Of a stretch of 64,000 nt of DNA, positions 25,079 to 33,749 are shown piece by piece. Origin of the DNA: Pseudomonas chlororaphis subsp. aurantiaca (lineage in GTDB: Bacteria; Pseudomonadota; Gammaproteobacteria; Pseudomonadales; Pseudomonadaceae); NCBI RefSeq assembly GCF_013466605.1, contig NZ_CP059162.1, forward strand, positions 1,240,001 through 1,304,000. The letters are read 5' to 3'. A model generated the notes under the pieces. It did no database searches and was not told the origin of the DNA. It worked only from the letters and a program-made list of their open reading frames with translations. Each line of letters begins with the position of its first letter. Position 1 is the first letter of the stretch. The position numbers and the translations under genes were made by a program.

Positions 25079-25381
25079 ATGCGCATAGACGGCATTTCCT
25101 CTCAGTCCTATCCCATCAAGCGCAAGCCTCGCAAAGGCAGCATGCTGCTGGACGACTCCCTCGAGGACGCAGATGCCGTCGAAGTCCAACCCGAGACTCC
25201 TGCCCAGGCGCGCTCCCAGGCTTCTGCCGGGCGCACCAGCAATCTTCCCGCCCGTCCGCAGGACATGATCTTCCAGCGCGCCATGAAAAGAAGCGTCGCC
25301 AATGCCCTGGCCAGCTACCTGACCACCGCCGGTTTCGTCGATTGGGATATGGAAGTGGTGGGTCTCGACCTGCACATCTGA
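25079..25381 (+). CDS. Small uncharacterised protein
   Basis: 100 aa. Basic N-terminus (SYPIKRKPRKGS), an acidic, probably disordered middle (SLEDADAVEVQPET, then PAQARSQASAG), and a conserved-looking C-terminal helix and strand (FQRAMKRSVANALASYLTTA, DWDMEVVGLDLHI). The stop overlaps the start of the DUF72 gene by one base (TGATG), which supports it being translated. No known domain. Confidence 0.7.
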   Translation: MRIDGISSQSYPIKRKPRKGSMLLDDSLEDADAVEVQPETPAQARSQASAGRTSNLPARPQDMIFQRAMKRSVANALASYLTTAGFVDWDMEVVGLDLHI

Positions 25382-26241
25382 TGTTGCTGCCTTATTACCT
25401 CGGTTGTCCTTCCTGGAGCGAAAACGCCTGGCGTGAGTACCTGTACCCGGAAAGCGCGCGGCCGACGGATTTTCTCGGCCTGTATTGCCAGGTCTTCAAT
25501 GCCGTGGAAGGCAATACCACCTTCTACGCGAGCCCCGCCGAGGCCACGGTGCAGCGCTGGGCGCAGACCATGCCGGAACATTTCCGCTTCACCGCCAAGT
25601 TTCCCGGCGACATCAGCCATGGCGGCGACCTGCGCGAGCAACTGGGCGCGGCCGAGAGCTTCCTGCAATTGCTCAGCCCGCTGGGCGAACGGGTTTCGCC
25701 GCTGTGGCTGCAACTGCCCGCGAGCTTCACGCCACAACGCCTGGCCGAGCTGGCAGGCTTTATCGATGGCCTGGAGCGGCCATTGGCGGTGGAAGTCCGG
25801 CATCGGGATTTCTTCGCCAAGGGCGATGCCGAGCGCATGCTCAATCGCCTGCTGCTGGATCGCGGCGTGGAGCGCATCTGCCTCGACCCGCGTGCCTTGT
25901 TCAGCTGCACTTCCAGCGAGCCGTCGGTGCTCCATGCGCAATCGAAGAAACCCAAGGTGCCGCCGCGCCCAGCGGCCTTCACCCAGTTTCCCCAGGTGCG
26001 CTTTATCGGCCATCCGCAGCTCGAGGCCAACGATCCGTTCCTGGTGCCCTGGATCGACAAGGTCGCCGGCTGGATCGAGGAAGGGCGAACCCCCTACATC
26101 TTCCTGCACACCGCCGATAACCGCCTGGCCGCCGAGCTGGCGCGGCGTTTCCACGCGCGGCTGATGCAGCGCCTGCCTGGATTGCCGGCCTTGCCTGAGC
26201 TATACAGAGAGCCCGCCGCGGAGCAACTCGGCTTGCTCTGA
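25381..26241 (+). CDS. DUF72 family protein (YecE-like)
   Basis: 286 aa. DUF72 proteins form a TIM barrel of unknown function. Visible family features are YYLGCPSWSENAWREYLYP at the start, FNAVEGNTTFYASP (the conserved NTTFY), FTAKFPGDISH and VEVRHRDFF. The ATG at 25381 overlaps the upstream stop by one base. Earlier in-frame codons lie inside the upstream gene. Some relatives are proposed to act in nucleotide or iron-sulfur-related processes, but nothing here decides that. Confidence 0.9.
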   Translation: MLLPYYLGCPSWSENAWREYLYPESARPTDFLGLYCQVFNAVEGNTTFYASPAEATVQRWAQTMPEHFRFTAKFPGDISHGGDLREQLGAAESFLQLLSPLGERVSPLWLQLPASFTPQRLAELAGFIDGLERPLAVEVRHRDFFAKGDAERMLNRLLLDRGVERICLDPRALFSCTSSEPSVLHAQSKKPKVPPRPAAFTQFPQVRFIGHPQLEANDPFLVPWIDKVAGWIEEGRTPYIFLHTADNRLAAELARRFHARLMQRLPGLPALPELYREPAAEQLGLL

Positions 26242-26274
26242 GACGGGATCATTTCCCTGCCCAGGAGTCCGCCA

Positions 26275-27102
26275 ATGGATGCGCGAAATCTTCGAGCCCA
26301 AACCTTCAAGGCCCTGCATGAACGTGATCGGGCTTTCGTGATTCCCAACCCCTGGGACGCGGGCTCCGCCAAGATGCTGACCAGCCTCGGTTTCGAGGCC
26401 CTGGCGACTACCAGCGCCGGTTTCGCGTTCTCCCTGGGCCGCCCCGACGCTGAAGGCGCCTTGTCCCTGGACGACACCCTGGGCAACGTTCGCGCCATAG
26501 TCGGGGCCAGCGATCTGCCGGTGGCGGTGGACCTGGAAAACGGTTTTTCCGACAGCCCCGAAGGCTGTGCCCGGACCCTGCGCCGAGCGGCCGCTTGCGG
26601 GGCGGTGGGCGGCTCCATCGAAGACGCCACGGGCCGGGCCGATGATCCGATCTATGACTTCAAGCTGGCGGTCGAGCGTATCGAGGCATCGGTCGCCGCG
26701 GTGCGGCAATTGCCTTTTCCCTTTGTGCTCACGGCGCGGGCGGAGAATCTGCTGCATGGCCGACAGGATCTGCCGGACACCATTCGCCGCCTGCAAGCCT
26801 ATGCCGAGGCCGGCGCCGATGTGTTGTATGCGCCCGGGCTGCGCTCGGCCGAGGAAATCATCGCGGTGGTCCGCGCGGTGGCGCCCAAACCGGTCAACGT
26901 GCTGATGTCGGGCGGCCTGAAATTGACCGTGGCGCAACTGAGCGAGCTGGGGGTGAGGCGGATCAGCGTCGGTTCGGCCCTGGCGCGGGCCGCCTATGGC
27001 GCCTTTTATCAGGCGGCGCAGGAAATTCGCGACCACGGCAGCTTCGACTTTGCCGACCAGGCCATACCGTTCGGGCAGATCAACCAGTTGTTCAAGGGTT
27101 GA
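26275..27102 (+). CDS. Isocitrate lyase / PEP mutase family protein
   Basis: 275 aa TIM-barrel enzyme. PEP mutase superfamily features are FVIPNPWDAGSAKMLTSLGF, LPVAVDLENGFSD (metal-binding acidic residues), GSIEDATGR and VLTARAENLL. The catalytic Cys loop of true isocitrate lyases is absent, so a PEP mutase-like, oxaloacetate-hydrolase-like or carboxyphosphonoenolpyruvate-type activity is more likely. Substrate is not assignable. It is 33 nt downstream of the DUF72 gene and possibly cotranscribed. Confidence 0.88.
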   Translation: MDARNLRAQTFKALHERDRAFVIPNPWDAGSAKMLTSLGFEALATTSAGFAFSLGRPDAEGALSLDDTLGNVRAIVGASDLPVAVDLENGFSDSPEGCARTLRRAAACGAVGGSIEDATGRADDPIYDFKLAVERIEASVAAVRQLPFPFVLTARAENLLHGRQDLPDTIRRLQAYAEAGADVLYAPGLRSAEEIIAVVRAVAPKPVNVLMSGGLKLTVAQLSELGVRRISVGSALARAAYGAFYQAAQEIRDHGSFDFADQAIPFGQINQLFKG

Positions 27103-27129
27103 GCAGGGCGGGAAAGCGTCGTTGCTGGC

Positions 27130-27158
27130 CGCGCTCAGGCTAAAAAGTGCCTGACGCG
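27130..27158. terminator. Hairpin between convergent genes
   Basis: CGCG-C-TCAGGC / GCCTGA-CGCG with a one-base bulge and an A-rich loop. It lies between stops at 27102 (+) and 27171 (-). Confidence 0.4.
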
Positions 27159-27170
27159 GCTGGTTGAAGG

Positions 27171-27791
27171 TCAGGCGGCGATCCGCAGGTTCTGCAGGAT
27201 CAGCGGACGTGCCCAGCCGGTATCGAAATCGAACTGTTTCTGCTGCTCGATGAGTTCTTCCGGCGGGAAGGGCGGAAACGGTTTGTCCAGCAGGTCCATT
27301 TCGAATTCGGCGATCGGCAGGTGCAACGGCCGTGGTTGCGGCGCCGGGCTCGGCTCGGGCAGGGGCTGGCCGGCATTGAGGACGATAGGGCGTACCCAGC
27401 CGCTTTCGAAGTCTTGCTGGCGTTGCTGGGCGACGACTTCTTCAGGCGGGAAGGGTGGAAAGGGTTTGTCCAGCAGGTCCAGTTCGAACTCGGCGATCGG
27501 CAGGAACAGCGGCTCCGGCGGGCGGATCTCGGTGTCCTGGACGTCGCAATGGCGCTGGGTAACGATTTGCGTCAGCAGGTCGCTGCCGCCATGGGGTTCG
27601 GTCGGGCCGTCCACGGCCACCCGAGAGCTGTCGTCAGTGACCTTCGTGCCATCGCCGCGTTGCTCGGCCAGCGCCTGGGCAAAAAAATCCTGCCACAGAT
27701 GGCTGACGCCGCTCAGTGCCTGGGAGTTTTTGAGGCTGTAATCGCCGTGGGGCGATATGACGCCAATGGATAGGCTTCGAATGTCTGACAT
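27171..27791 (-). CDS. Uncharacterised protein with tandem 43-residue duplication
   Basis: 206 aa from the ATG at 27791 (MSDIRSLSIG). The C-terminal half contains two near-identical units, residues about 97-139 and 158-200, both opening LPIAEFE(L/M)DLLDKPFPPF and ending GW(V/A)RP(I/L)(V/L)L. A Pro-rich linker (PLPEPSPAPQPRP) separates them. The DNA copies, about 183 nt apart, are also very similar. The N-terminus is unrelated and contains HLWQDFFAQALAEQRG. No signal peptide or known domain. It is divergent from rsmJ. Confidence 0.78.
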   Translation of the reverse strand: MSDIRSLSIGVISPHGDYSLKNSQALSGVSHLWQDFFAQALAEQRGDGTKVTDDSSRVAVDGPTEPHGGSDLLTQIVTQRHCDVQDTEIRPPEPLFLPIAEFELDLLDKPFPPFPPEEVVAQQRQQDFESGWVRPIVLNAGQPLPEPSPAPQPRPLHLPIAEFEMDLLDKPFPPFPPEELIEQQKQFDFDTGWARPLILQNLRIAA

Positions 27792-27885
27792 TTCTCTCGG
27801 GTCGACGCTCAGCTCTGGCAAAATGCCGGATAGTTCTTTTATCGGCAGTTTTTGCCGATCATTAATTTTTTGAGCGTGTTTTCAG

Positions 27886-28668
27886 ATGAGTGAGCAACCA
27901 GCGGCCTGCCGCATCAAAGTCGAAGCCTTGGCCGATGTATTCCAGCCGCAGGCGGCGCACTGGGCCGAGCGACTGGGGCTGCCATTGCAGATCGACGAGG
28001 CGGAGTTCGCCCTGCAGGTCGGCGAGCAGGGTTTGCAACTGCAACAGCTCGGCGCCGACGCGCCAGGGCCGGTGCGCGTGGACTTTGTCGAAGGCGGCGC
28101 GGCGCATCGGCGGCTGTACGGTGGCGGTAGCGGACAGATGATCGCCAAGGCGGTGGGGATCGCCCAGGGCGTGCGTCCGCGGATCCTGGATGCCACGGCG
28201 GGGCTGGGCAAGGATGCGTTCGTCCTGGCCAGCCTGGGCTGCGAGATGAGCCTGATCGAGCGCCAGCCATTGATCGGTGCATTGCTGGAAGACGGCCTGG
28301 TCCGGGCGGGAGAGGATTTCGAAGTGGCGCCGATCGTGGCGCGCATGCGCCTGCTCAAGGGCAACTCGATCGAGGTCATGCGCAACTGGGAGGGCGAGCC
28401 GCCTCAAGTGATCTACCTGGACCCGATGTTCCCGCATCGGGAAAAGACCGCGCTGGTGAAAAAGGAAATGCGCCTGTTCCGCCCGCTGGTCGGGGACGAC
28501 CCGGATGCCCCGGCGCTGCTGGAGGCCGCCCTGGCCCTGGCCAGTCACCGGGTGGTGGTCAAGCGCCCGCGCAAGGCGCCGTGCATCGCGGGCCCCAAGC
28601 CGAGCCATGCGCTGGACGGCAAGTCCAGCCGCTACGATATCTATCCGAAGAAGGCGCTCAAGGCCTGA
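27886..28668 (+). CDS. rsmJ: 16S rRNA (guanine1516-N2)-methyltransferase
   Basis: 260 aa. SAM-binding motif I is [19 protein letters not shown] and the catalytic-type loop is [12 protein letters not shown], both typical of RsmJ (YhiQ). The C-terminus has the RNA-binding-like run [20 protein letters not shown]. It methylates m2G1516 in the small-subunit rRNA. Divergent from the duplicated protein at 27791 with a 94-nt promoter region between them, and convergent with mexL. Confidence 0.95.
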   Translation: MSEQPAACRIKVEALADVFQPQAAHWAERLGLPLQIDEAEFALQVGEQGLQLQQLGADAPGPVRVDFVEGGAAHRRLYGGGSGQMIAKAVGIAQGVRPRILDATAGLGKDAFVLASLGCEMSLIERQPLIGALLEDGLVRAGEDFEVAPIVARMRLLKGNSIEVMRNWEGEPPQVIYLDPMFPHREKTALVKKEMRLFRPLVGDDPDAPALLEAALALASHRVVVKRPRKAPCIAGPKPSHALDGKSSRYDIYPKKALKA

Positions 28669-28695
28669 TCTTCCTCGGGGCTTTCGGGCCTCTAT

Positions 28696-28725
28696 AGCGA
28701 GCAGGGACCGGGCGCCCCGCTCGCT
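28696..28725. terminator. Hairpin between convergent rsmJ and mexL
   Basis: AGCGAGC / GCTCGCT with a 16-nt loop, reaching into the mexL stop codon. No U-tract, so its role is uncertain. Confidence 0.35.
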
Positions 28726-29369
28726 CAGGCCGACTCCGGCCGATACGCGCGCATGAACAATCCCACCACTTCTCGCACATGATCTTCGGCGGCTTCGTCG
28801 CTCAGTGGCTCGCCGCAGCCGTAGAGCAGGCGAAAGTTCGCCGCACCCTTGAGCAGGCAGAAGAAGTGCTCGGCGGCATTGCGTGGTTTGTCGATGCGCA
28901 GGGCGCCGTTCTGGTCGATCCTGGTCAGCAGCCGCTCCATGCCTTGCACCATGCGCTGCGGACCGGCCTCGAAGAAGATCTGCGAGAGCTTCGGGTCCTG
29001 GCTGCCCAGGGCCATGATCAGGCGGTGCAGGTTCAAGGATTCTTCGCTGTTGATCAGCAGATGAAAGCCCCGGGCGATGTTCAGCAACACGCTTTCGATC
29101 GGCATGCCGGCAGGCAGTTCGAAGATTAGCGTCGGCAGTTGCTCCTCGCACTTGGCCATTACCGCGGAGGAGAAGAGTGTCTCCTTGTCGTTGAAATGGC
29201 TGTACACCGTCAGCTTGGAAACGCCGGCTTCGGCGGCCACCGCGTCCATGCTGGTGTTGGCGTAGCCATTGCTCAGGAACAGCGTTTTCGCGGCTTCGAG
29301 AATGGCCTGGCGCTTTGCCAGATCCTTGGGGCGGCCGGGGCCGTTTGAGGTGGAAATATTGTCGGACAT
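28725..29369 (-). CDS. mexL: TetR-family repressor of the efflux operon (MexL-like)
   Basis: 214 aa. The DNA-binding domain is at about residues 15-62 (GRPKDLAKRQAILEAAKTLF, then AAEAGVSKLTVYSHFNDKET). The C-terminal domain is of the TetR type with FNDKETLFSSAVMAKCEEQL. It is transcribed divergently from an RND efflux operon with a 93-nt shared promoter region carrying an inverted repeat, exactly the mexL-mexJK arrangement of P. aeruginosa. Repression of mexJK and itself is the likely role. The effector is unknown. Confidence 0.85.
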   Translation of the reverse strand: MSDNISTSNGPGRPKDLAKRQAILEAAKTLFLSNGYANTSMDAVAAEAGVSKLTVYSHFNDKETLFSSAVMAKCEEQLPTLIFELPAGMPIESVLLNIARGFHLLINSEESLNLHRLIMALGSQDPKLSQIFFEAGPQRMVQGMERLLTRIDQNGALRIDKPRNAAEHFFCLLKGAANFRLLYGCGEPLSDEAAEDHVREVVGLFMRAYRPESA

Positions 29370-29380
29370 TCTTCGCTTTA

Positions 29381-29425
29381 ATACTGGACTGGTGAGTTTG
29401 CTATTAATAACATACCCGCCAGTAT
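29381..29425. promoter_or_regulatory. Candidate MexL operator region
   Basis: ATACTGG at 29381-29387 and CCAGTAT at 29419-29425 form an inverted pair, 31 nt apart, in the mexL-mexJ divergent gap. The A+T-rich centre (TTGCTATTAATAAC) could hold both promoters. Binding by MexL is inference. Confidence 0.5.
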
Positions 29426-29462
29426 AATTATTCGAAGCACCCTTAGCGAAAGGTCCCTCACC

Positions 29463-30563
29463 ATGTTCCGCTATGCCTTACCCCTCGCGTTGCCCGTCAG
29501 CCTGGCCGTTCTGCTGTCCGCGTGCGGACATGAAGAAACGGCGCAAACCACCATTCGCCCAGCCATGGTGGTGCAGCCAGAGCCCGCGGCGCAGGCCATG
29601 GACAGCTACCCCGGTGAGGTCCGCGCGCGTTACGAACCGGATCTGGCGTTCCGGATTGGGGGCAAGGTCAGCCGACGACTGGTCGATGAGGGGCAGCGGG
29701 TGAAAGCCGACCAGCCATTGGCCGAGCTCGATCCGCAGGACGTGCGACTGCAACTGGAAGCCACCCGGGCTCAGGTGGCGGCGGCTGAAGCCAACCTGAA
29801 CCTGGTGCGTTCCGAGCGCGACCGCTACAAGACCCTGATGGATCGGCAACTGGTCAGCCGTTCCCAGTACGACAACGCCGAGAACCTGTATCGCTCGGGT
29901 CTGGCCCGGCTCAAGCAGATCAAGGCCGAATTCGACGTGGCCAGCAACCAGGCCGGCTACGCCGTGCTGCGCGCGCCCCAGGATGGCGTCGTGGCCCGGC
30001 GTACGGTCGAGGTCGGCCAGGTGGTTGCCGCCGGCCAGACCGTCTTTACCCTCGCTACCGACGGCGAGCGGGAAGTGCTGATCAGCCTGCCGGAGCAGGG
30101 TTTTGGCCGCTTCCACATCGGCCAGCCGGTGGCGGTGGAATTGTGGAGCCAGCCCGACCAGCGTTTCGCCGGACAGATCCGCGAGCTGTCGCCGGCCGCG
30201 GACCCACGCTCCCGCACCTTCGCCGCCCGTATCGCCTTTACCGCCGGCAAGGTTCCAGCCGAACTCGGGCAGAGCGCCCGGGTGTTCATCCAGGCCGCGG
30301 CCAGTGTGCCGTTGTCGGTGCCGCTGTCGGCGGTGACCGCGGAAAACGGCGCCGCCTATGTCTGGCGGGTCGACGCCAACAACACCCTGAAAAAGACCCC
30401 GGTGCGTCTCGGTGCCTTCGGCGAGAAGAGCGTGCCGGTGCTCGAGGGCCTCGGGGTCAGTGACTGGGTAGTGGCGGCTGGCGTGCATGTGCTCCATGAG
30501 GGGCAGCAGGTACGCCCGGTGGATCGCTCCAACCGCGTGGTCAATCTGGCGGCCAAGGAGTAA
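29463..30563 (+). CDS. mexJ: RND efflux periplasmic adaptor MexJ
   Basis: 366 aa membrane-fusion lipoprotein. Signal and lipobox at SLAVLLSACGHEE. Adaptor features are the biotinyl/lipoyl-like half YEPDLAFRIGGKVSRRLVDE, a helical hairpin (about 90-150) and the second half APQDGVVARRTVEVGQVVAAG. It bridges MexK in the inner membrane to an outer-membrane channel. The ATG has AAAGG about 10 nt upstream. It is immediately followed by mexK (6 nt), one operon under the divergent MexL-like repressor. Confidence 0.88.
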   Translation: MFRYALPLALPVSLAVLLSACGHEETAQTTIRPAMVVQPEPAAQAMDSYPGEVRARYEPDLAFRIGGKVSRRLVDEGQRVKADQPLAELDPQDVRLQLEATRAQVAAAEANLNLVRSERDRYKTLMDRQLVSRSQYDNAENLYRSGLARLKQIKAEFDVASNQAGYAVLRAPQDGVVARRTVEVGQVVAAGQTVFTLATDGEREVLISLPEQGFGRFHIGQPVAVELWSQPDQRFAGQIRELSPAADPRSRTFAARIAFTAGKVPAELGQSARVFIQAAASVPLSVPLSAVTAENGAAYVWRVDANNTLKKTPVRLGAFGEKSVPVLEGLGVSDWVVAAGVHVLHEGQQVRPVDRSNRVVNLAAKE

Positions 30564-30569
30564 TCCCCG

Positions 30570-33500
30570 ATGGGTTTCAATCTTTCCGAATGGGCGTTGC
30601 GCAACCGCCAGATCGTGCTGTTCCTGATGCTGTTGCTGGCCATTGTCGGGGCGTTGTCCTACACCAAGCTGGGCCAGAGCGAAGACCCGCCCTTCACCTT
30701 CAAGGCCATGGTGATCCGCACCAACTGGCCGGGCGCCACCGCCCAGGAGGTTTCCCGGCAGGTCACCGAGCGTATCGAAAAGAAGCTGATGGAAACCGGC
30801 GAGTACGAGCGCATCGTCTCGTTTTCCCGCCCGGGCGAGTCCCAGGTGACCTTCATGGCGCGCGACTCGATGCACTCGAACCAGATCCCCGAGCTCTGGT
30901 ATCAGGTGCGCAAGAAGATCAGCGATATCCGCCATACCTTGCCGCCGGGTATCCAGGGCCCGTTCTTCAACGACGAGTTCGGCACCACCTTCGGCAATAT
31001 CTACGCGCTGACCGGCGACGGTTTCGACTACGCGGTGCTCAAGGATTACGCCGACCGCATCCAGATCCAGCTGCAGCGGGTCAAGGACGTGGGCAAGGTC
31101 GAGTTGCTGGGCCTGCAGGACGAGAAAGTCTGGATCGAGCTGTCGAACGTCAAGCTGGCGACCCTCGGTCTACCGCTGGCTGCGGTGCAGCAGGCCCTGG
31201 AAGAACAGAACGCGGTGTCCACCGCCGGTTTCTTCGAGACCAGCAGCGAGCGCCTGCAATTGCGCGTGTCCGGTAATTTCCAGAGCGTCGAGCAGATCAG
31301 CAGTTTCCCGATCCGGGTGGCCGACCGCACCTTCCGGATCGGCGATGTGGCGGACGTGCGCCGCGGCTTCAACGATCCACCGGCGCCGCGCATGCGTTTC
31401 ATGGGCCAGGACGCGATCGGCCTGGCGGTGGCGATGAAGGACGGCGGCGACATCCTGGTGCTGGGCAAGGCGCTGGAACTGGAGTTCGCCCGGATCCAGA
31501 AAACCCTTCCCGCCGGCATGGAGCTGCGCAAGGTCTCCGACCAGCCGGCCGCGGTGAAGACCGGCGTCGGCGAGTTCGTCCAGGTGCTGGTGGAAGCCCT
31601 GGCGATTGTGCTGCTGGTGAGCTTCTTTTCCCTCGGCGTGCGTACCGGCATGGTGGTGGCCCTGGCGATTCCGCTGGTGCTGGCGATGACCTTCGCCACC
31701 ATGTATTACCTGGGGATCGGCCTGCACAAGATCTCCCTCGGCGCACTGGTGCTGGCCCTGGGCCTGCTGGTGGACGACGCGATCATTGCGGTGGAGATGA
31801 TGGCGATCAAGATGGAGCAGGGCTACGACCGGCTCAAGGCCGCCAGCTACGCCTGGACCAGCACCGCGTTCCCGATGCTCACCGGTACCCTGATCACCGC
31901 TGCGGGCTTCCTGCCGATTGCCACGGCGCAGTCCGGCACCGGCGAATACACCCGCTCGATCTTCCAGGTGGTGACCATCGCCCTGCTGGCCTCATGGATC
32001 GCCGCGGTGGTGTTCGTGCCCTATCTGGGCGAGAAGCTGCTGCCGGACCTGGCCAAGCTGCATGCGGCCAAGCACGGCAACGGTGACGGCCAGCCCGATC
32101 CGTACGGCACACCGTTCTATCAGCGGGTGCGACGGATGGTGGAATGGTGCGTGCGCCGGCGCAAGACCGTGATCGCCCTGACCGTGCTGCTGTTCATTGC
32201 CTCGGTGATGCTGTTCCGTTTCGTGCCGCAGCAGTTCTTCCCGGCTTCCGGGCGGCTGGAGCTGATGGTCGACCTGAAGCTGGCCGAGGGCGCATCCCTG
32301 AGCAACACCGCCGACCAGGTCAAGCGTCTGGAGGCGATGCTCAAGGAGCACGCCGGCATCGATAACTACGTGGCCTACGTCGGCACCGGTTCGCCGCGTT
32401 TTTACCTGCCCCTGGACCAGCAACTGCCGGCGGCGAGCTTCGCCCAGTTCGTGGTGCTGGCCAAGACCATCGAGGAGCGGGAAAGCCTGCGCAGCTGGCT
32501 GATCGAAACCCTCGACGAACAGTTCCCGACCCTGCGTTCGCGGGTCACCCGCCTGGAGAACGGCCCGCCCGTGGGCTATCCGGTGCAGTTCCGCGTCACC
32601 GGCGAGCACATCGAAGAAGTGCGGGCCCTGGCGCGCAAGGTGGCGGCCAAGGTCCGCGAGAACCCCCATGTGACCAATGTGCACCTGGATTGGGAAGAAC
32701 CGAGCAAGGTGGTCTACCTCAATATCGATCAGGACCGTGCGCGCGCCCTGGGCGTGAGCACGGCCAACCTGGCGAAATTCCTGCAAAGCTCGCTCACCGG
32801 CTCCAGCGTCAGCCAGTACCGCGAAGACAACGAGTTGATCGAGATCCTGCTGCGCGGGACCTTGCATGAACGTACCGAGCTGTCGCTGCTGTCGAGCCTG
32901 GCGGTGCCCACCGACAACGGCAAGAGCGTGGCGCTGTCGCAGGTCGCGACCCTGGAGTACGGCTTCGAGGAAGGCATCATCTGGCACCGCAACCGCCTGC
33001 CGAACGTCACCGTGCGCGCCGACATCTATGGCAAGGAACAACCGGCGACCCTGGTGCAGCAGATCCTGCCGACCCTGGAGCCGATCCGCGCCGAATTGCC
33101 GGACGGTTACCTGCTGGACGTCGGCGGCACCGTGGAAGACTCGGCCCGCGGGCAGAACTCGGTGAAGGCCGGCGTACCGCTGTTCATCGTGGTGGTGCTG
33201 ACCCTGCTGATGCTGCAACTGCGCAGCTTCTCGCGCACGGCGATGGTGTTCCTCACCGCGCCGCTGGGGCTGATCGGCGTGACCCTGTTCCTGATGGTGT
33301 TCCGCCAGCCGTTCGGCTTCGTGGCGATGCTCGGGACCATCGCGCTGTCGGGGATGATCATGCGCAACTCGGTGATCCTGGTGGATCAGATCGAGCAAGA
33401 CATCGCCGCCGGACTCAAGCCGTGGCAGGCAATCATCGAGGCGACGGTAAGGCGCTTCCGGCCGATCGTGCTGACCGCGCTGGCGGCGGTGCTGGCGATG

Positions 33501-33635
33501 ATCCCGCTGTCGCGCAGTGTGTTCTTCGGGCCGATGGCGGTGGCGATCATGGGCGGGCTGATTGTGGCGACGGCGCTGACCCTGCTGTTCTTGCCCGCGT
33601 TGTATGCGGCGTGGTTCCGGGTCAAGAAAACCTGA
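30570..33635 (+). CDS. mexK: RND multidrug efflux transporter MexK
   Basis: 1021 aa inner-membrane proton-driven pump. The usual 12 helices and two large periplasmic loops are present: TM1 at about residues 13-31 and the TM4 proton-relay pair D402-D403 in GLLVDDAIIAVEM. A C-terminal permease half follows with ATALTLLFLPALYAAWF. In P. aeruginosa MexJK exports triclosan and, with OprM, erythromycin. Its ribosome site AGGAG lies at the end of mexJ. No outer-membrane factor gene follows, so it must borrow one encoded elsewhere. Confidence 0.9.
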   Translation: MGFNLSEWALRNRQIVLFLMLLLAIVGALSYTKLGQSEDPPFTFKAMVIRTNWPGATAQEVSRQVTERIEKKLMETGEYERIVSFSRPGESQVTFMARDSMHSNQIPELWYQVRKKISDIRHTLPPGIQGPFFNDEFGTTFGNIYALTGDGFDYAVLKDYADRIQIQLQRVKDVGKVELLGLQDEKVWIELSNVKLATLGLPLAAVQQALEEQNAVSTAGFFETSSERLQLRVSGNFQSVEQISSFPIRVADRTFRIGDVADVRRGFNDPPAPRMRFMGQDAIGLAVAMKDGGDILVLGKALELEFARIQKTLPAGMELRKVSDQPAAVKTGVGEFVQVLVEALAIVLLVSFFSLGVRTGMVVALAIPLVLAMTFATMYYLGIGLHKISLGALVLALGLLVDDAIIAVEMMAIKMEQGYDRLKAASYAWTSTAFPMLTGTLITAAGFLPIATAQSGTGEYTRSIFQVVTIALLASWIAAVVFVPYLGEKLLPDLAKLHAAKHGNGDGQPDPYGTPFYQRVRRMVEWCVRRRKTVIALTVLLFIASVMLFRFVPQQFFPASGRLELMVDLKLAEGASLSNTADQVKRLEAMLKEHAGIDNYVAYVGTGSPRFYLPLDQQLPAASFAQFVVLAKTIEERESLRSWLIETLDEQFPTLRSRVTRLENGPPVGYPVQFRVTGEHIEEVRALARKVAAKVRENPHVTNVHLDWEEPSKVVYLNIDQDRARALGVSTANLAKFLQSSLTGSSVSQYREDNELIEILLRGTLHERTELSLLSSLAVPTDNGKSVALSQVATLEYGFEEGIIWHRNRLPNVTVRADIYGKEQPATLVQQILPTLEPIRAELPDGYLLDVGGTVEDSARGQNSVKAGVPLFIVVVLTLLMLQLRSFSRTAMVFLTAPLGLIGVTLFLMVFRQPFGFVAMLGTIALSGMIMRNSVILVDQIEQDIAAGLKPWQAIIEATVRRFRPIVLTALAAVLAMIPLSRSVFFGPMAVAIMGGLIVATALTLLFLPALYAAWFRVKKT

Positions 33636-33640
33636 GCCTC

Positions 33641-33742
33641 TGTAGGAGCGAAGCTTGCTCGCGATCGAGACGCCGCTGTGTGTCAGGCACACCGCAGCGC
33701 TTAGATCGCGAGCAATCGAGCGTCGACCGGCCGCTCCTACAG
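33641..33742. repeat. REP pair (C), inverted
   Basis: CTGTAGGAGCGAAGCTTGCT at the left and CGCTCCTACAG at the right, with a second GATCGCGAGCAA motif between them. It lies between convergent mexK and the DUF4197 gene and probably stabilises mRNA ends. Confidence 0.92.
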
Positions 33743-33749
33743 GTAGGGG

